Assembly: GCF_018860425.1 (NCBI RefSeq)
Contig: NZ_JAHKPI010000014.1
Span: forward strand, 620,329-684,328
Reading direction: 5' to 3'
DNA from: Marinobacter sp. F3R08
Lineage (GTDB): Bacteria > Pseudomonadota > Gammaproteobacteria > Pseudomonadales > Oleiphilaceae
Length of the DNA stretch: 64,000 nt
This document shows, piece by piece, positions 8,787 through 17,716 of the stretch. Numbering within the stretch: the stretch's first letter is position 1; each line of letters opens with the position of its first letter. The notes beneath the pieces were generated by a model. It was not told the origin of the DNA and ran no database searches. It saw only the letters and a list, made by a program, of their open reading frames with translations. The position numbers and the translations under genes are program-made.

Positions 8787-10696
8787 CTGACGGCGTCTAC
8801 TCCCGGCCCTGTAGCACCATCGAATCCCAGTTCCCATGCAGCCAGAACTATATCCGGGGAGTTCGCTCCTGCCAGATAGATGGGCAGGCCGATCCCGTGG
8901 GCCATGCCCGTCAGGCGCTGCATGTATTGACGGGTGCTGTGATCAGACGCCAGTCGCTGGGCGTAGGCGGAATCGGTTTTGATATATCTGAGTCCAAGCT
9001 CCCGGATTTTCGGTAGATTTTCCAGATGTTGGCCGACGCCACTAACGCCAACCCGACAGCCGTAGCGTCGAATGTCTTCAATGAATGAGCGCAAAGACTG
9101 ATCGTCCAGATTCAGGACCGACTCTGGCACCTCGAAATGTAATTCTCCAGGCAGTTGCCCTGAAGCTGGGAAACTGGCCAGAAGATGGCGTCGTGCCTGT
9201 TCACTACCAAGACTCTGGGGCGCCAGATGCACAATCACCGGCGTATCGCCAAGTAGTTCAGGGGTCGCCATCAGATGCTTCAGCATGGCGGCATCAACTA
9301 ACGGTGTCAGAGACAGGCGTCGACTCCAGGGCAGGAAGAAGCCCGCTGCACGCCATTCGTTGTTGAGCTTCAGGCGAACCTTTGCCTCGCGGTGAATGAC
9401 CTTTCCATCTGGACGAATCAAAGGATGCAGAACGGCTTGAACATTCTCGTTGCTGACAGCCCCACTGATCGCTTCACGCCATTGCTGTGCGCTCTGGAAT
9501 GGAATGGGGCCCTCGGCTCCTGCGTCCACTGCGATATGTTCCTGATCCTGCTCTGCCTGAGCCAGTAGGTGGTCAGCTTTCATCAGAATTTCAGAGCGGC
9601 TGACGCGGGTATCGAAAACACTGGCAGACCAGCTTGGTGCGGCTTCGCCGTCGCGATCAAACAGTCCGGGAACGGCCGTTGTCAGGCGCTTGCCAAGCTC
9701 ATTAGTGTCATCAAAGTCGGTCAGAATAATGCCGAAGTCGGAACCATTGAGCCTGCCCATAAACAGGTCCGTGAAATGCAGCCCGCTGGTGCTAAGAATG
9801 TCCGATAACCTCAGGCAGAAGTCCCGGAGAGCTTCGTCAACCTTTTGATGACCAATCTCGGCATTCAGGTGGGTCAGGTTCGATATTCTTGTCAGAATCA
9901 AAGTGTGTCGCGTGTCTTCGTCTGACTCACTGATGAGCCCGTCCAACCGGCTGATGAAAAATTCTCGGTTGGCGACGCCTGTCACCGCATCGTTCAGAGC
10001 TTTCTTGCGCATATCGGCCAAAGCCTGTGATTCCCGCTCGAGCATCGTCTTCACTCGACCCGATAGGGTGTTCATGGCTTTAACCACACGCCGGAACTCA
10101 TCGGTGGTCGGTTCCTTTAGCTCCACAAACCGCTTATCCCCGATGGCTTCTGCCTGGTCTACTACGCCCTTCAGAGGCTGGCTTATGCGCCGCACCAGCC
10201 AGCTTCCGCCCAGTCCTGCCAGCACGGCCACAATCAGCAGCCATGTGAAAAGCCGTTGTGCGGTTGTCCACAGCGAGTTCTGGGCGTGGATGGTGTCGCT
10301 TTCAACAATCAGGCTGCCGTAGTTCACCCAACCATCGGTGACTGTTGCATGGCCAGCGGGAATGTCTAGCGGAAGCAGTGATTGAAACCAGGCTGGCGAG
10401 TCACTGCTTTCAACCTGGCCTGTCAGTTCTACAGACTTGTTTCCCGGAAGGGTAAGTTGAATTTTCTGATAGTGACCGGTGGCAAACTGGGCGTCCAGAA
10501 ACGAACGGAGCAGGGCGGGCTCCTTTTCCGTATGGGAGAGTGTGATCGCCAGAGAGTTGGCATTATCAATGTTCTTGATCGACAGCTGTTCCTGATAATA
10601 GCCCTGCGCGGAAAGCAAACTGCCAGCGAGGCTGGCGGCAAAGGCAGTAAATATCAGAAAACTGATAAGCAGCCATAATTGTTTAACGAGAGACAT
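8783..10696 (-). CDS. lapD: LapD-like c-di-GMP receptor (degenerate GGDEF-EAL, inside-out signalling)
   Basis: 637 aa. TM1 at residues ~7-28, a periplasmic PAS-like output domain (~30-145) with a conserved GWVNYG-type segment where LapG docks, TM2 at ~147-167, a HAMP domain, then GGDEF and EAL domains. Both catalytic domains look dead: the GGDEF site reads NGSDF, the EAL motif reads EAK, and the KxD site reads KTD. This fits a receptor that binds c-di-GMP in its EAL domain and sequesters LapG, keeping the adhesin on the surface. It follows the lapG-like gene with a 14-bp overlap in the usual lapG-lapD order. Its 3' end meets the convergent small ORF. LapD family assignment rests on architecture and neighbours. 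Confidence 0.92.
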   Translation of the reverse strand: MSLVKQLWLLISFLIFTAFAASLAGSLLSAQGYYQEQLSIKNIDNANSLAITLSHTEKEPALLRSFLDAQFATGHYQKIQLTLPGNKSVELTGQVESSDSPAWFQSLLPLDIPAGHATVTDGWVNYGSLIVESDTIHAQNSLWTTAQRLFTWLLIVAVLAGLGGSWLVRRISQPLKGVVDQAEAIGDKRFVELKEPTTDEFRRVVKAMNTLSGRVKTMLERESQALADMRKKALNDAVTGVANREFFISRLDGLISESDEDTRHTLILTRISNLTHLNAEIGHQKVDEALRDFCLRLSDILSTSGLHFTDLFMGRLNGSDFGIILTDFDDTNELGKRLTTAVPGLFDRDGEAAPSWSASVFDTRVSRSEILMKADHLLAQAEQDQEHIAVDAGAEGPIPFQSAQQWREAISGAVSNENVQAVLHPLIRPDGKVIHREAKVRLKLNNEWRAAGFFLPWSRRLSLTPLVDAAMLKHLMATPELLGDTPVIVHLAPQSLGSEQARRHLLASFPASGQLPGELHFEVPESVLNLDDQSLRSFIEDIRRYGCRVGVSGVGQHLENLPKIRELGLRYIKTDSAYAQRLASDHSTRQYMQRLTGMAHGIGLPIYLAGANSPDIVLAAWELGFDGATGPGVDAVS

Positions 10697-11423
10697 TCAG
10701 GCTCACTCCTTCACGTTTCATTCGGTTTAATACGTTTCGCCAAGGCGATAGCCGGGCAGTGGAACTGCCGGCCGAGGCGCCGACTCCTCCGGCCCAGAGT
10801 TCACTGCTGTTGAAACTGAATACGGGGGTCAGGTCTGTGCGTTCGCTGGCTGGCAGAATGTCCTCTATCAGGCTGTCCAGCAGTATGGGTTCTGCCCCGG
10901 GCTCGGGATAGTAACCAAGAACCATGTGGGGTTGGGTGACCGGACTGGCGGGCCCCCCAATCCTGGCCCGGACGTAGATCAGTCTGAGTTTATCATCGCT
11001 GATTCCGGCATGAAGCAGGCTGACATACTGGATGATGACGAAGTCCTCGCAATCGCCCCGGCCCTTTGCCAGAGTTTCAAGAGGCGTGGCCCAGTAGTCT
11101 TCACGTCCCCACAGTGACAGGTCCTGTTGATACGCGAGTGTGTCGTGAACAAAAGCATTTACTTGCTTTAGCTTCTCAGCGGTATCCAGCGTGCTCACTC
11201 GCTGGAGCATGGATTGCCATTGTTCGAGAACCTCTTGTCTGCCTTGCAGGCCACTTTTGCGCCATTGCGACTGGGCCTTAGTAAAATCGATGGCTGCAAA
11301 TACCGGCCGTTGGGAAGCCTGGGGGAGGTGGGGTAGGAGGGCCAGACACAGCATAATGGCAGTCAGTAACCTGCTAGGTCTTTTCAGTTTCCTGAGTATT
11401 AATCGGTTGCCATCAACGCCCAT
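10683..11423 (-). CDS. lapG: LapG-like periplasmic cysteine protease (transglutaminase-like, DUF920)
   Basis: About 246 aa from ATG 11423. The N-terminus is a signal peptide or anchor (LLTAIMLCLALL then a QAS-containing stretch). The Cys-His-Asp triad is visible: Cys ~125 in GRGDCEDF, His ~166 in QPHMVLGY and Asp ~183 in LLDSLIED. The acidic residues flanking the Cys (DCED) correspond to the calcium ligands known for LapG. Expected role: cleaves the adhesin at its di-alanine site (PAAG, residues 110-113) when released by LapD. The frame can be extended upstream to 11579 but that extension would displace the signal sequence, so I chose the internal ATG. It overlaps lapD by 14 bp. Confidence 0.9.
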   Translation of the reverse strand: MGVDGNRLILRKLKRPSRLLTAIMLCLALLPHLPQASQRPVFAAIDFTKAQSQWRKSGLQGRQEVLEQWQSMLQRVSTLDTAEKLKQVNAFVHDTLAYQQDLSLWGREDYWATPLETLAKGRGDCEDFVIIQYVSLLHAGISDDKLRLIYVRARIGGPASPVTQPHMVLGYYPEPGAEPILLDSLIEDILPASERTDLTPVFSFNSSELWAGGVGASAGSSTARLSPWRNVLNRMKREGVSLNVSR

Positions 11424-11832
11424 CGACGTCCACTTAATTCGATTGATGTGATCTCGAATGAGCCAAATAACGGAAACCAGAGTGTGTCTCACTGTCCGTT
11501 CGTTGTCAGTAGTGGGTTTGTAACTTGAATGCCTGGGGCCTCCGGATAACGAGTGATCATGAGCCAGTGCAATGGGCAACCCGGGAGAGTTCTGAGTGGC
11601 CTGGGACGGCTATTGTTTGTGTGTTGATCCAGCTCAAGAAAGAGGCTCTTTGGGTATTCATCAAAAAAATGCCGAAAATAGATTATATAAATTTCAATTA
11701 TAAAATTTAAACCACTAAAGTAATCATCAACGTCAGCGCTTAGCTCAAAAAGTGAGCAGGTTGTTGGCTTCGGAAGTCGCAGAAAGCTGCTCCGTACAGA
11801 TAAAGAAAACCAACGTAGAAAGGATTGAGATC
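11424..11832. promoter_or_regulatory. Divergent intergenic region between lapG and aceA
   Basis: About 410 bp without a supported gene. The stretch 11640-11715 is strongly AT-rich (runs such as TATATAAATTT and TTATAAAATTT) and is the likely promoter zone for aceA, with a long untranslated leader. The side nearer 11430 would carry the lapG promoter. A 61-codon plus-strand frame at 11525-11710 has no start signal or recognisable composition and is not accepted as a gene. Confidence 0.45.
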
Positions 11833-13425
11833 ATGCCCTACGCAAACGACGTTGACCAGATTGCTTCCCTGTTGAAACAGCACCCGACCTGGAACGCTAT
11901 CAACCCGAAGCACGCCGCTCGCATGCGCGCCCAGAACAAGTTCAAGACCGGTCTGGACATCGCCAAGTACACCGCGAAGATCATGCGGGAAGACATGGCT
12001 AACTACGACAACGACACTGCCCAGTACACTCAGTCCCTGGGCTGCTGGCATGGCTTCATCGGTCAGCAAAAGATGCTGTCCATCAAGAAGCACTTCGGTA
12101 ACACCAAGCGCCGTTACCTGTACCTGTCTGGCTGGATGGTTGCCGCCCTGCGCTCCGAGTTCGGCCCGCTGCCTGACCAGTCCATGCACGAGAAGACTGC
12201 GGTTTCCGGCCTGATTGAAGAGCTGTACACCTTCCTGCGTCAGGCTGATGCCTGGGAACTGAACCACCTGTTCCGCGCCCTGGAAGAAGCTGAGAACGCT
12301 GGTGACAACGCCAAGGCGGAAGAGCTGATCAAGCAGATCGACAACCACGAAACTCACGTCGTGCCGATCATTGCCGACATTGACGCTGGTTTCGGTAACG
12401 CCGAAGCAACCTACTTGCTGGCCAAGCAGATGATCGAAGCCGGTGCCTGCTGCATCCAGATCGAGAACCAGGTTTCTGACGAGAAGCAGTGTGGTCACCA
12501 GGACGGCAAGGTAACTGTTCCGCACGCAGACTTCCTGTCCAAGATCAACGCTGTTCGTCTGGCGTTCCTGGAGCTGGGTGTTGATGACGGTGTTATCGTT
12601 GCCCGTACCGACTCCCTGGGCGCTGGCCTGACCCAGAAGATTGCGGTTACTGAAGAGCCGGGCGATCTGGGTGACCAGTACAACAGCTTCATCGATGGCG
12701 AAGTGATCGAGAAAGCTGAAGACATCAACAACGGCGACGTTGTCATCAAGCAGAACGGTCAGCTGGTTCGTCCGAAGCGTCTGGCTTCCGGCCTGTTTCA
12801 GTTCAAGCCAGGCACTGGCGAAGACCGTGTTGTGCTGGACTGCATCACCAGCCTGCAGAACGGCGCTGACCTGCTGTGGATCGAAACCGAGAAGCCCCAC
12901 GTTGGTCAGATCGCTGCCATGGTTAACCGCATCAAGGAAGTGGTGCCGGACGCCAAGCTGGTTTACAACAACAGCCCGTCCTTCAACTGGACCCTGAACT
13001 TCCGTCAGCAGGTATTCGACGCCTGGAAGGAAGAAGGCAAGGACGTTTCTGCCTACGATCGCGCCAAGCTGATGGGCGAAGAGTACGACAACACCGAGCT
13101 GGGTCAGCTGGCCGACGAGTGGTGCCGTAACTTCCAGCGTGACGGTTCACGTGAAGCGGGTATCTTCCACCACCTGATCACGCTGCCGACCTACCACACT
13201 GCGGCCCTGTCTACTGACAACCTGGCCAAGGGCTACTTCGGTGACGAAGGCATGCTGGCCTACGTTGCCGGTGTACAGCGCAAGGAAATCCGTCAGGGCA
13301 TCGCCACCGTCAAGCACCAGGATATGGCTGGTTCCAACATCGGTGACGACCACAAGGAATTCTTCGCTGGTGATGCGGCCCTGAAGGCCGGTGGTAAAGA
13401 CAACACCATGAACCAGTTCGGTTAA
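11833..13425 (+). CDS. aceA: Isocitrate lyase (large, ~530-aa form)
   Basis: 530 aa. Splits isocitrate into glyoxylate and succinate in the glyoxylate shunt, needed for growth on acetate, fatty acids and alkanes. The active-site region is the KQCGH variant (EKQCGHQDGK), as in the Pseudomonas/Acinetobacter-type large enzyme, rather than KKCGH of the E. coli type. The metal-binding segment DIDAGFGNAEAT is intact. ATG 11833 (MPYANDVDQI) was chosen with AGGA 8 nt upstream; a GTG at 11752 would add 27 atypical residues. Codon use is strongly biased to C/G-ending codons, as in a highly expressed gene. Single gene ending in a strong terminator. Confidence 0.96.
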   Translation: MPYANDVDQIASLLKQHPTWNAINPKHAARMRAQNKFKTGLDIAKYTAKIMREDMANYDNDTAQYTQSLGCWHGFIGQQKMLSIKKHFGNTKRRYLYLSGWMVAALRSEFGPLPDQSMHEKTAVSGLIEELYTFLRQADAWELNHLFRALEEAENAGDNAKAEELIKQIDNHETHVVPIIADIDAGFGNAEATYLLAKQMIEAGACCIQIENQVSDEKQCGHQDGKVTVPHADFLSKINAVRLAFLELGVDDGVIVARTDSLGAGLTQKIAVTEEPGDLGDQYNSFIDGEVIEKAEDINNGDVVIKQNGQLVRPKRLASGLFQFKPGTGEDRVVLDCITSLQNGADLLWIETEKPHVGQIAAMVNRIKEVVPDAKLVYNNSPSFNWTLNFRQQVFDAWKEEGKDVSAYDRAKLMGEEYDNTELGQLADEWCRNFQRDGSREAGIFHHLITLPTYHTAALSTDNLAKGYFGDEGMLAYVAGVQRKEIRQGIATVKHQDMAGSNIGDDHKEFFAGDAALKAGGKDNTMNQFG

Positions 13426-13479
13426 TCGACGGTTCGGATGTTGCTGAGGCGGGCAGTATTGCTCGCTTCAAATTCAGAA

Positions 13480-13505
13480 AGCCCCGCTTCGTGCGGGGTT
13501 TTTTG
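13480..13505 (+). terminator. Rho-independent terminator of aceA
   Basis: Six-bp GC stem CCCCGC / GCGGGG around a TTCGT loop, followed by a TTTTTT run, 55 nt after the aceA stop. Confidence 0.92.
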
Positions 13506-13567
13506 TGTCTGACGCTCTGATTATTCCGGATCTGCTATGCTGTAGCGGGATTGCGGAGAGACGGGTG

Positions 13568-14935
13568 ATGGTGAGCGTGACAACGATAGAGCGAATCGAT
13601 CAGGCGAAGGCAGAACTTCTCCAGCAACTGAATTGGACACGAAAACGTACAGAGTATCTGGTTGGCTCTTTGCCACCTGAGTTGCTGGACGTTCCTTACC
13701 ATCCCGGGGTCAACCCACCCCTCTGGGAAATGGGGCATGCGGCCTTTTTCTACGAGGTTTTCGTATTCAATCTTCTGGATGGCACGCCCAGCCATGATCC
13801 GGCCATGGACGATCTGTGGGATTCATTTCATATCGAACATCGTGACCGTTGGAATCGGGAGCTCTTTCCCGGACACCAGAAAACCCTCGAGTATTTCAAC
13901 CTCATTTATGACCGCGTAGCCGACAGGATACGAACAGAGCCCCTTACCGACCAGGCACGGTATCTATACCGGTACGCGATCTACCACCAGAACATGCACA
14001 TTGAATCGATGATCTGGTGCCGCCAGACGGTCGGCTATCCGGCCCCCCCGGGCACGGATTTTTACCGTCCAGCTCCGGGCGTATGCCAGGAGGGCGATGC
14101 GGTTATTCCCGCCGGAGAGTGGCTGATTGGTATGCCGGGTGCGTCGGAACACTATGCCGGCGAGGACTTTGGGTTCGATAATGAGAAACCCGGTTTTACG
14201 GTGACGCTGGCCCCGTTCGCCATTTCCAGATGCCTGGTCAGTAATCGTCAGTTCATGGCGTTCGTGGAGGACGGTGGCTACCGAAAACCCGATCTCTGGT
14301 CGTTTGGCGGCCAGAAGTGGCTTCAGACCGAAACCGATGTGGCCCTTGTTCATGGCATTGAAGCGCCGTTGTTTCGCGCTCCCCGGCACCCGATATACTG
14401 GCGCTGGCACGGTGACCAATGGCAGGAGCGGGTATTCGACAGCTGGCAGTCTCTGAATCCGGATGCACCGGTCACCCACGTGACTTACTGGGAGGCAGAG
14501 GCGTATTGCCGCTGGGCTGGGCGTCGCCTGCCGACAGAGCTTGAATGGGAAGTGGCGGCCCTGGGGAATAGGCCAGGTGAGCCATTCAGGCGCTTTCCAT
14601 GGGGCAACTCAACACCGGATGAGCAACGGGCTGACCTGGACGGACGCGCCATGGCCCAGAGCCCGGTGTCTGATTTTCCGGATGGAGACAGTCCCTTTGG
14701 CTGCCGCCAGATGACTGGCACAGTCTGGGAGTGGACCAGCAGCCAGTTCTTGCCATACGACGGCTTCAAGGTAGATGTATACCCATTCATGTCGACCCTG
14801 CAGTTTGGTGATCACAAGGTCACGCGCGGTGGCAGTTGTGCGACCTCATCATGCCTGATTCGAGGCACTTATCGTCAGGCGTATCTGCCGTTGCGTAACG
14901 ATGCCTATACCGGTTTCCGAACCTGTGCGCTTTAG
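13568..14935 (+). CDS. EgtB-like non-heme iron sulfoxide synthase / SUMF1-family enzyme
   Basis: 455 aa. An N-terminal DinB-like four-helix domain carries HQNMHIE, the HX3HXE iron-binding motif typical of EgtB-type oxygenases. The C-terminal formylglycine-generating-enzyme (SUMF1) fold ends in GFRTCAL. EgtB-family enzymes join a thiol (or selenol) donor to hercynine using oxygen. No egtD methyltransferase, senB glycosyltransferase or selD-like gene is nearby, so ergothioneine, selenoneine or another substrate cannot be chosen from this window. ATG 13568 follows a GGAGAG sequence; an upstream in-frame start at 13505 sits on the aceA terminator and is unlikely. Convergent with the antiporter gene. 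Confidence 0.82.
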   Translation: MVSVTTIERIDQAKAELLQQLNWTRKRTEYLVGSLPPELLDVPYHPGVNPPLWEMGHAAFFYEVFVFNLLDGTPSHDPAMDDLWDSFHIEHRDRWNRELFPGHQKTLEYFNLIYDRVADRIRTEPLTDQARYLYRYAIYHQNMHIESMIWCRQTVGYPAPPGTDFYRPAPGVCQEGDAVIPAGEWLIGMPGASEHYAGEDFGFDNEKPGFTVTLAPFAISRCLVSNRQFMAFVEDGGYRKPDLWSFGGQKWLQTETDVALVHGIEAPLFRAPRHPIYWRWHGDQWQERVFDSWQSLNPDAPVTHVTYWEAEAYCRWAGRRLPTELEWEVAALGNRPGEPFRRFPWGNSTPDEQRADLDGRAMAQSPVSDFPDGDSPFGCRQMTGTVWEWTSSQFLPYDGFKVDVYPFMSTLQFGDHKVTRGGSCATSSCLIRGTYRQAYLPLRNDAYTGFRTCAL

Positions 14936-14966
14936 ACCGCTCGGTACCGGGGGGCGGGCGGCCGCG

Positions 14967-16541
14967 CTAGTCTGACAGGCCGGTAACCGGGGAGGTGTTT
15001 GAGGGGGCCTTGGCGACCACGTGGCTGGCCAGTGCAACGCCGGTTTCGCTCATGGTCAGATAGGCTTCATCTGCGCCGGCTTCCCGGATCTGTCTCGCTT
15101 CATCCTCGTACATGGTGTGAGCCACGATATAGCCATCAAAGCCCATTTTCCGAAGCATTCGGGCGGCGATCAGTTTGCCCTCGATATCCCCCATGGCCAG
15201 GATAACGGAGTGCACGGCAGGCATGTGCAGTCCATTCCAGAAGGAGGCGTCCTCGGCGTCTGCGAAAACCACGTTGCGTCCTGCTTTTTGATGCAGGTTT
15301 GTCTTTGCCGGATCGGAATCCAGTCCGATCAATTTTGGCTGATCTGCACAAAGCCAGTCGTAGGCAGCGGTTCCTGTGCGGCCCATGCCCATGACCAGAA
15401 CCTGGTTGTCTCCCAGTGACAACGGTTGCTCATCCGGATGATGTTTGCTGCTCTCGAAGCGCCCCAGACCATGGGCATAGCGTTCATAGAGGCCGTGTGC
15501 AAACCGGTTGATGGGGGCCGACAAGAGGAAAGAAAGAGACACCGAAATGGCCAGCGGAACCAGCCATTCCGGCAATGCCACGCTGGCAACAATCAGGCCG
15601 AATTCGCTGTAGTTGGTCAGTGCCAGAGCACTCAGGAAACCACTGCGGGCTCGTAAGCGGAAAGCCAGGAGCAGGAAAAAGAACAGGATACCTTTCAGTG
15701 GCAGGATCAGGCCAGCAACCACAGCGAAAATAAGTGCGTCGCCATCGGGCAGGCCGCCTATACCGATCTGCAGAAAGAAGCCCACCAGGAAGACTTCCTT
15801 GACGCTCCAGAGCGACTTGGAGAGCTCCTGGGACCGGGGGTGGTTGGCCAGCATGGCCCCGAAAACCAGCGCGCCAAGCTCGGAGCTGAGACCGACGGCC
15901 TCAAAGCCAAGCCCGCCGACAACAAGTGCAAGCAGCAACCCCAGGAGCACCAGCAGTTCGTCGTGGCCACTGGCATCCAGTAATCTGAACAGTAAAGGCC
16001 GCAGCAAGGGTAGCCCGAAGACAATCAAAGCCCATTCAGACGGGGTTTTGCCGGCCGCCAGGCTCATGACGACCAGTGCAATCAGATCCTGCATGATCAG
16101 GATGCCAATGGCTACCCGGCCATGGAAAGCCCGGAGTTCGCGTTTAGATTCAAGGACTTTGGCAGCAAGTACGGTGCTTGAAAATGACAGTGCGATGGCC
16201 AGCATCAGGGCCGTTGGCCAATCAAGGTCCATCAGCAGGTAGATCCCCGGAGCGAAGACTGCGCACGTGATACCGAAATGGATCAGGCTTCCGCCAATGA
16301 CCTCTGGCCTGATGACTGAGCGAAGCTTCAGCTTGAGACCAACGGTAAATAGCAACAACAGAACGCCCAGATGCGCGATGTGCTGGAGAACATCGGTCTC
16401 TTCGACCACAACGGCGGAGACCTCTGAAATGCCGCTGAGAACAAAGCCTGCGGCCAGGTAACCAATCAGGGGGGGCAAGCCGACCAGTTTGACCAGCAAG
16501 CCAAGGCTGAAGGCAAAAGTAATCCAGATCGCTTCAGGCAT
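14967..16541 (-). CDS. CPA2-family monovalent cation:proton antiporter with RCK/TrkA-N domain (KefB/YbaL-like)
   Basis: 524 aa. Residues 1-~375 form about 12 hydrophobic helices with the Na/H-exchanger fold. Residues ~385-510 are a Rossmann-type TrkA-N domain with GMGRTG nucleotide-binding loop and an Asp at the end of the second strand (GLDSD). Likely a potassium- or sodium-for-proton exchanger gated by nucleotide binding. Stand-alone gene, convergent with the EgtB-like gene 31 bp away. The exact ion and any glutathione control cannot be told from sequence. Confidence 0.88.
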   Translation of the reverse strand: MPEAIWITFAFSLGLLVKLVGLPPLIGYLAAGFVLSGISEVSAVVVEETDVLQHIAHLGVLLLLFTVGLKLKLRSVIRPEVIGGSLIHFGITCAVFAPGIYLLMDLDWPTALMLAIALSFSSTVLAAKVLESKRELRAFHGRVAIGILIMQDLIALVVMSLAAGKTPSEWALIVFGLPLLRPLLFRLLDASGHDELLVLLGLLLALVVGGLGFEAVGLSSELGALVFGAMLANHPRSQELSKSLWSVKEVFLVGFFLQIGIGGLPDGDALIFAVVAGLILPLKGILFFFLLLAFRLRARSGFLSALALTNYSEFGLIVASVALPEWLVPLAISVSLSFLLSAPINRFAHGLYERYAHGLGRFESSKHHPDEQPLSLGDNQVLVMGMGRTGTAAYDWLCADQPKLIGLDSDPAKTNLHQKAGRNVVFADAEDASFWNGLHMPAVHSVILAMGDIEGKLIAARMLRKMGFDGYIVAHTMYEDEARQIREAGADEAYLTMSETGVALASHVVAKAPSNTSPVTGLSD

Positions 16542-16650
16542 GAGATACCGGCTTGAACGTTAAGAACACAATTATTGTTAGACTACCCTGTTTTACCATG
16601 CCCATGTAGTCGCTGAAGGTGGAAGGCGGTTACTTATATTCCGATAGAGG

Positions 16651-17589
16651 TCACTGGGCCGGTTGCCCGATAAACCCCCGGAACAGTTCTGCGGATCTGG
16701 CTGGCGCTTCGACCATTGGCGCGTGCCCAATACCCTCCATCAGTTCCAGCCTGGCATCCGGGATGGCGGCGGCAAAAACTCTGCCGTTCCGGTAATTGAT
16801 GACGCGGTCCTCTTTGCCCCAGATGACCAGGACCGGTGCCTTGATGCGGGTGATAGCGGTGCGAAAGTCAGGTTCGAAACCGGCATCGCGAATGGCGGCA
16901 AAAATGACCTCGTTGACGTCCTGGTTGGCGATGGCCTGCTCTTCCATGACACCCATGATCGGCCAGGGTACAAAAGGTTCTTTTTCCAGGGCAAAATCCA
17001 TGAGGCGCTCAAAGTCCCCTGGCTGCTTCGGAATCAGGGGATTGTCTCCTTCCATCACCAGGTCCATCAGCTCGCTTTCATACTCCAGGATGCCCGCAGG
17101 ATCGAACAGTACCGCAGATGCCACTTTGTCGGGATAATTCGCGGCATAGAGAGCCGTAATCGCGCCTCCCATGGAGTTGCCCATGATGTGCGCCTTATCA
17201 ACCGCCAGTGCTTCCAGAATTCGTGACACATAACCGGCCTGTTCTTCCAGGCTGTAGCCGATATCCAGGGGTTTGCTACTGTCACCATGGCCGGGCAGGT
17301 CGATGGCATAGACATTAAAGTCGTCGGTCAGGTGCCCGGCCAGACGGGTCCAGTTATCCTTGTTGGCTCCGAAACCATGGATCATGACAATGGTATCGCC
17401 ATTAACCAGCTGGTGATTTTTCAGGTAAGCAATTTCCAGGTTGTCGACAGTCACGGTGGCCGCTTGAAGGCCTGCAGACGATCGCTCAAAGCCAATGGCG
17501 GTTTCGTAAATGTCCTGACGTGAGCAGGCACTTAAAAGCAGAGCAATAATCAGAGCAAACTGGAGGTTCAGTGTAACCGGGCGTTGCAT
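16651..17589 (-). CDS. Alpha/beta-hydrolase lipoprotein (lipase/esterase-like)
   Basis: 312 aa. Starts with a lipoprotein signal whose lipobox is LLSAC (Cys ~22), so probably anchored in an envelope membrane. Hydrolase motifs in order: HGFG (oxyanion), nucleophile elbow GNSMGG, acid in GKEDRV, and catalytic His in GHAP. Substrate not predictable; the best general label is lipase/esterase. ATG 17589 has AGGAG 9 nt upstream. The adjacent in-frame TTG at 17592 adds a single residue. Confidence 0.85.
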   Translation of the reverse strand: MQRPVTLNLQFALIIALLLSACSRQDIYETAIGFERSSAGLQAATVTVDNLEIAYLKNHQLVNGDTIVMIHGFGANKDNWTRLAGHLTDDFNVYAIDLPGHGDSSKPLDIGYSLEEQAGYVSRILEALAVDKAHIMGNSMGGAITALYAANYPDKVASAVLFDPAGILEYESELMDLVMEGDNPLIPKQPGDFERLMDFALEKEPFVPWPIMGVMEEQAIANQDVNEVIFAAIRDAGFEPDFRTAITRIKAPVLVIWGKEDRVINYRNGRVFAAAIPDARLELMEGIGHAPMVEAPARSAELFRGFIGQPAQ

Positions 17590-17650
17590 CAAGGGGAGCT
17601 CCTGGCTGGCGACCTGTCGATGTCCTGGGCAAAGTATTTACATTACGCCA

Positions 17651-17684
17651 TAAAAAAACCCGGTCAATGACCGGGTCTTGTTTT
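17651..17684 (-). terminator. Terminator of the purHD block
   Basis: Eight-bp stem ACCCGGTC (17658-17665) / GACCGGGT (17669-17676) with an AAT loop. On the minus strand it is followed by seven T residues, ending transcription about 40 nt after purD. The plus-strand side has only a broken T run, and no plus-strand gene reads into it. Confidence 0.88.
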
Positions 17685-17716
17685 CGCGTACTGGTTCGGA
17701 ATGTTGATGGCTCCGT

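Noticed and set aside
11740..12900. 386-codon minus-strand open frame
   Set aside because: Antisense to aceA. Its length is explained by the strongly biased codon use of that gene.
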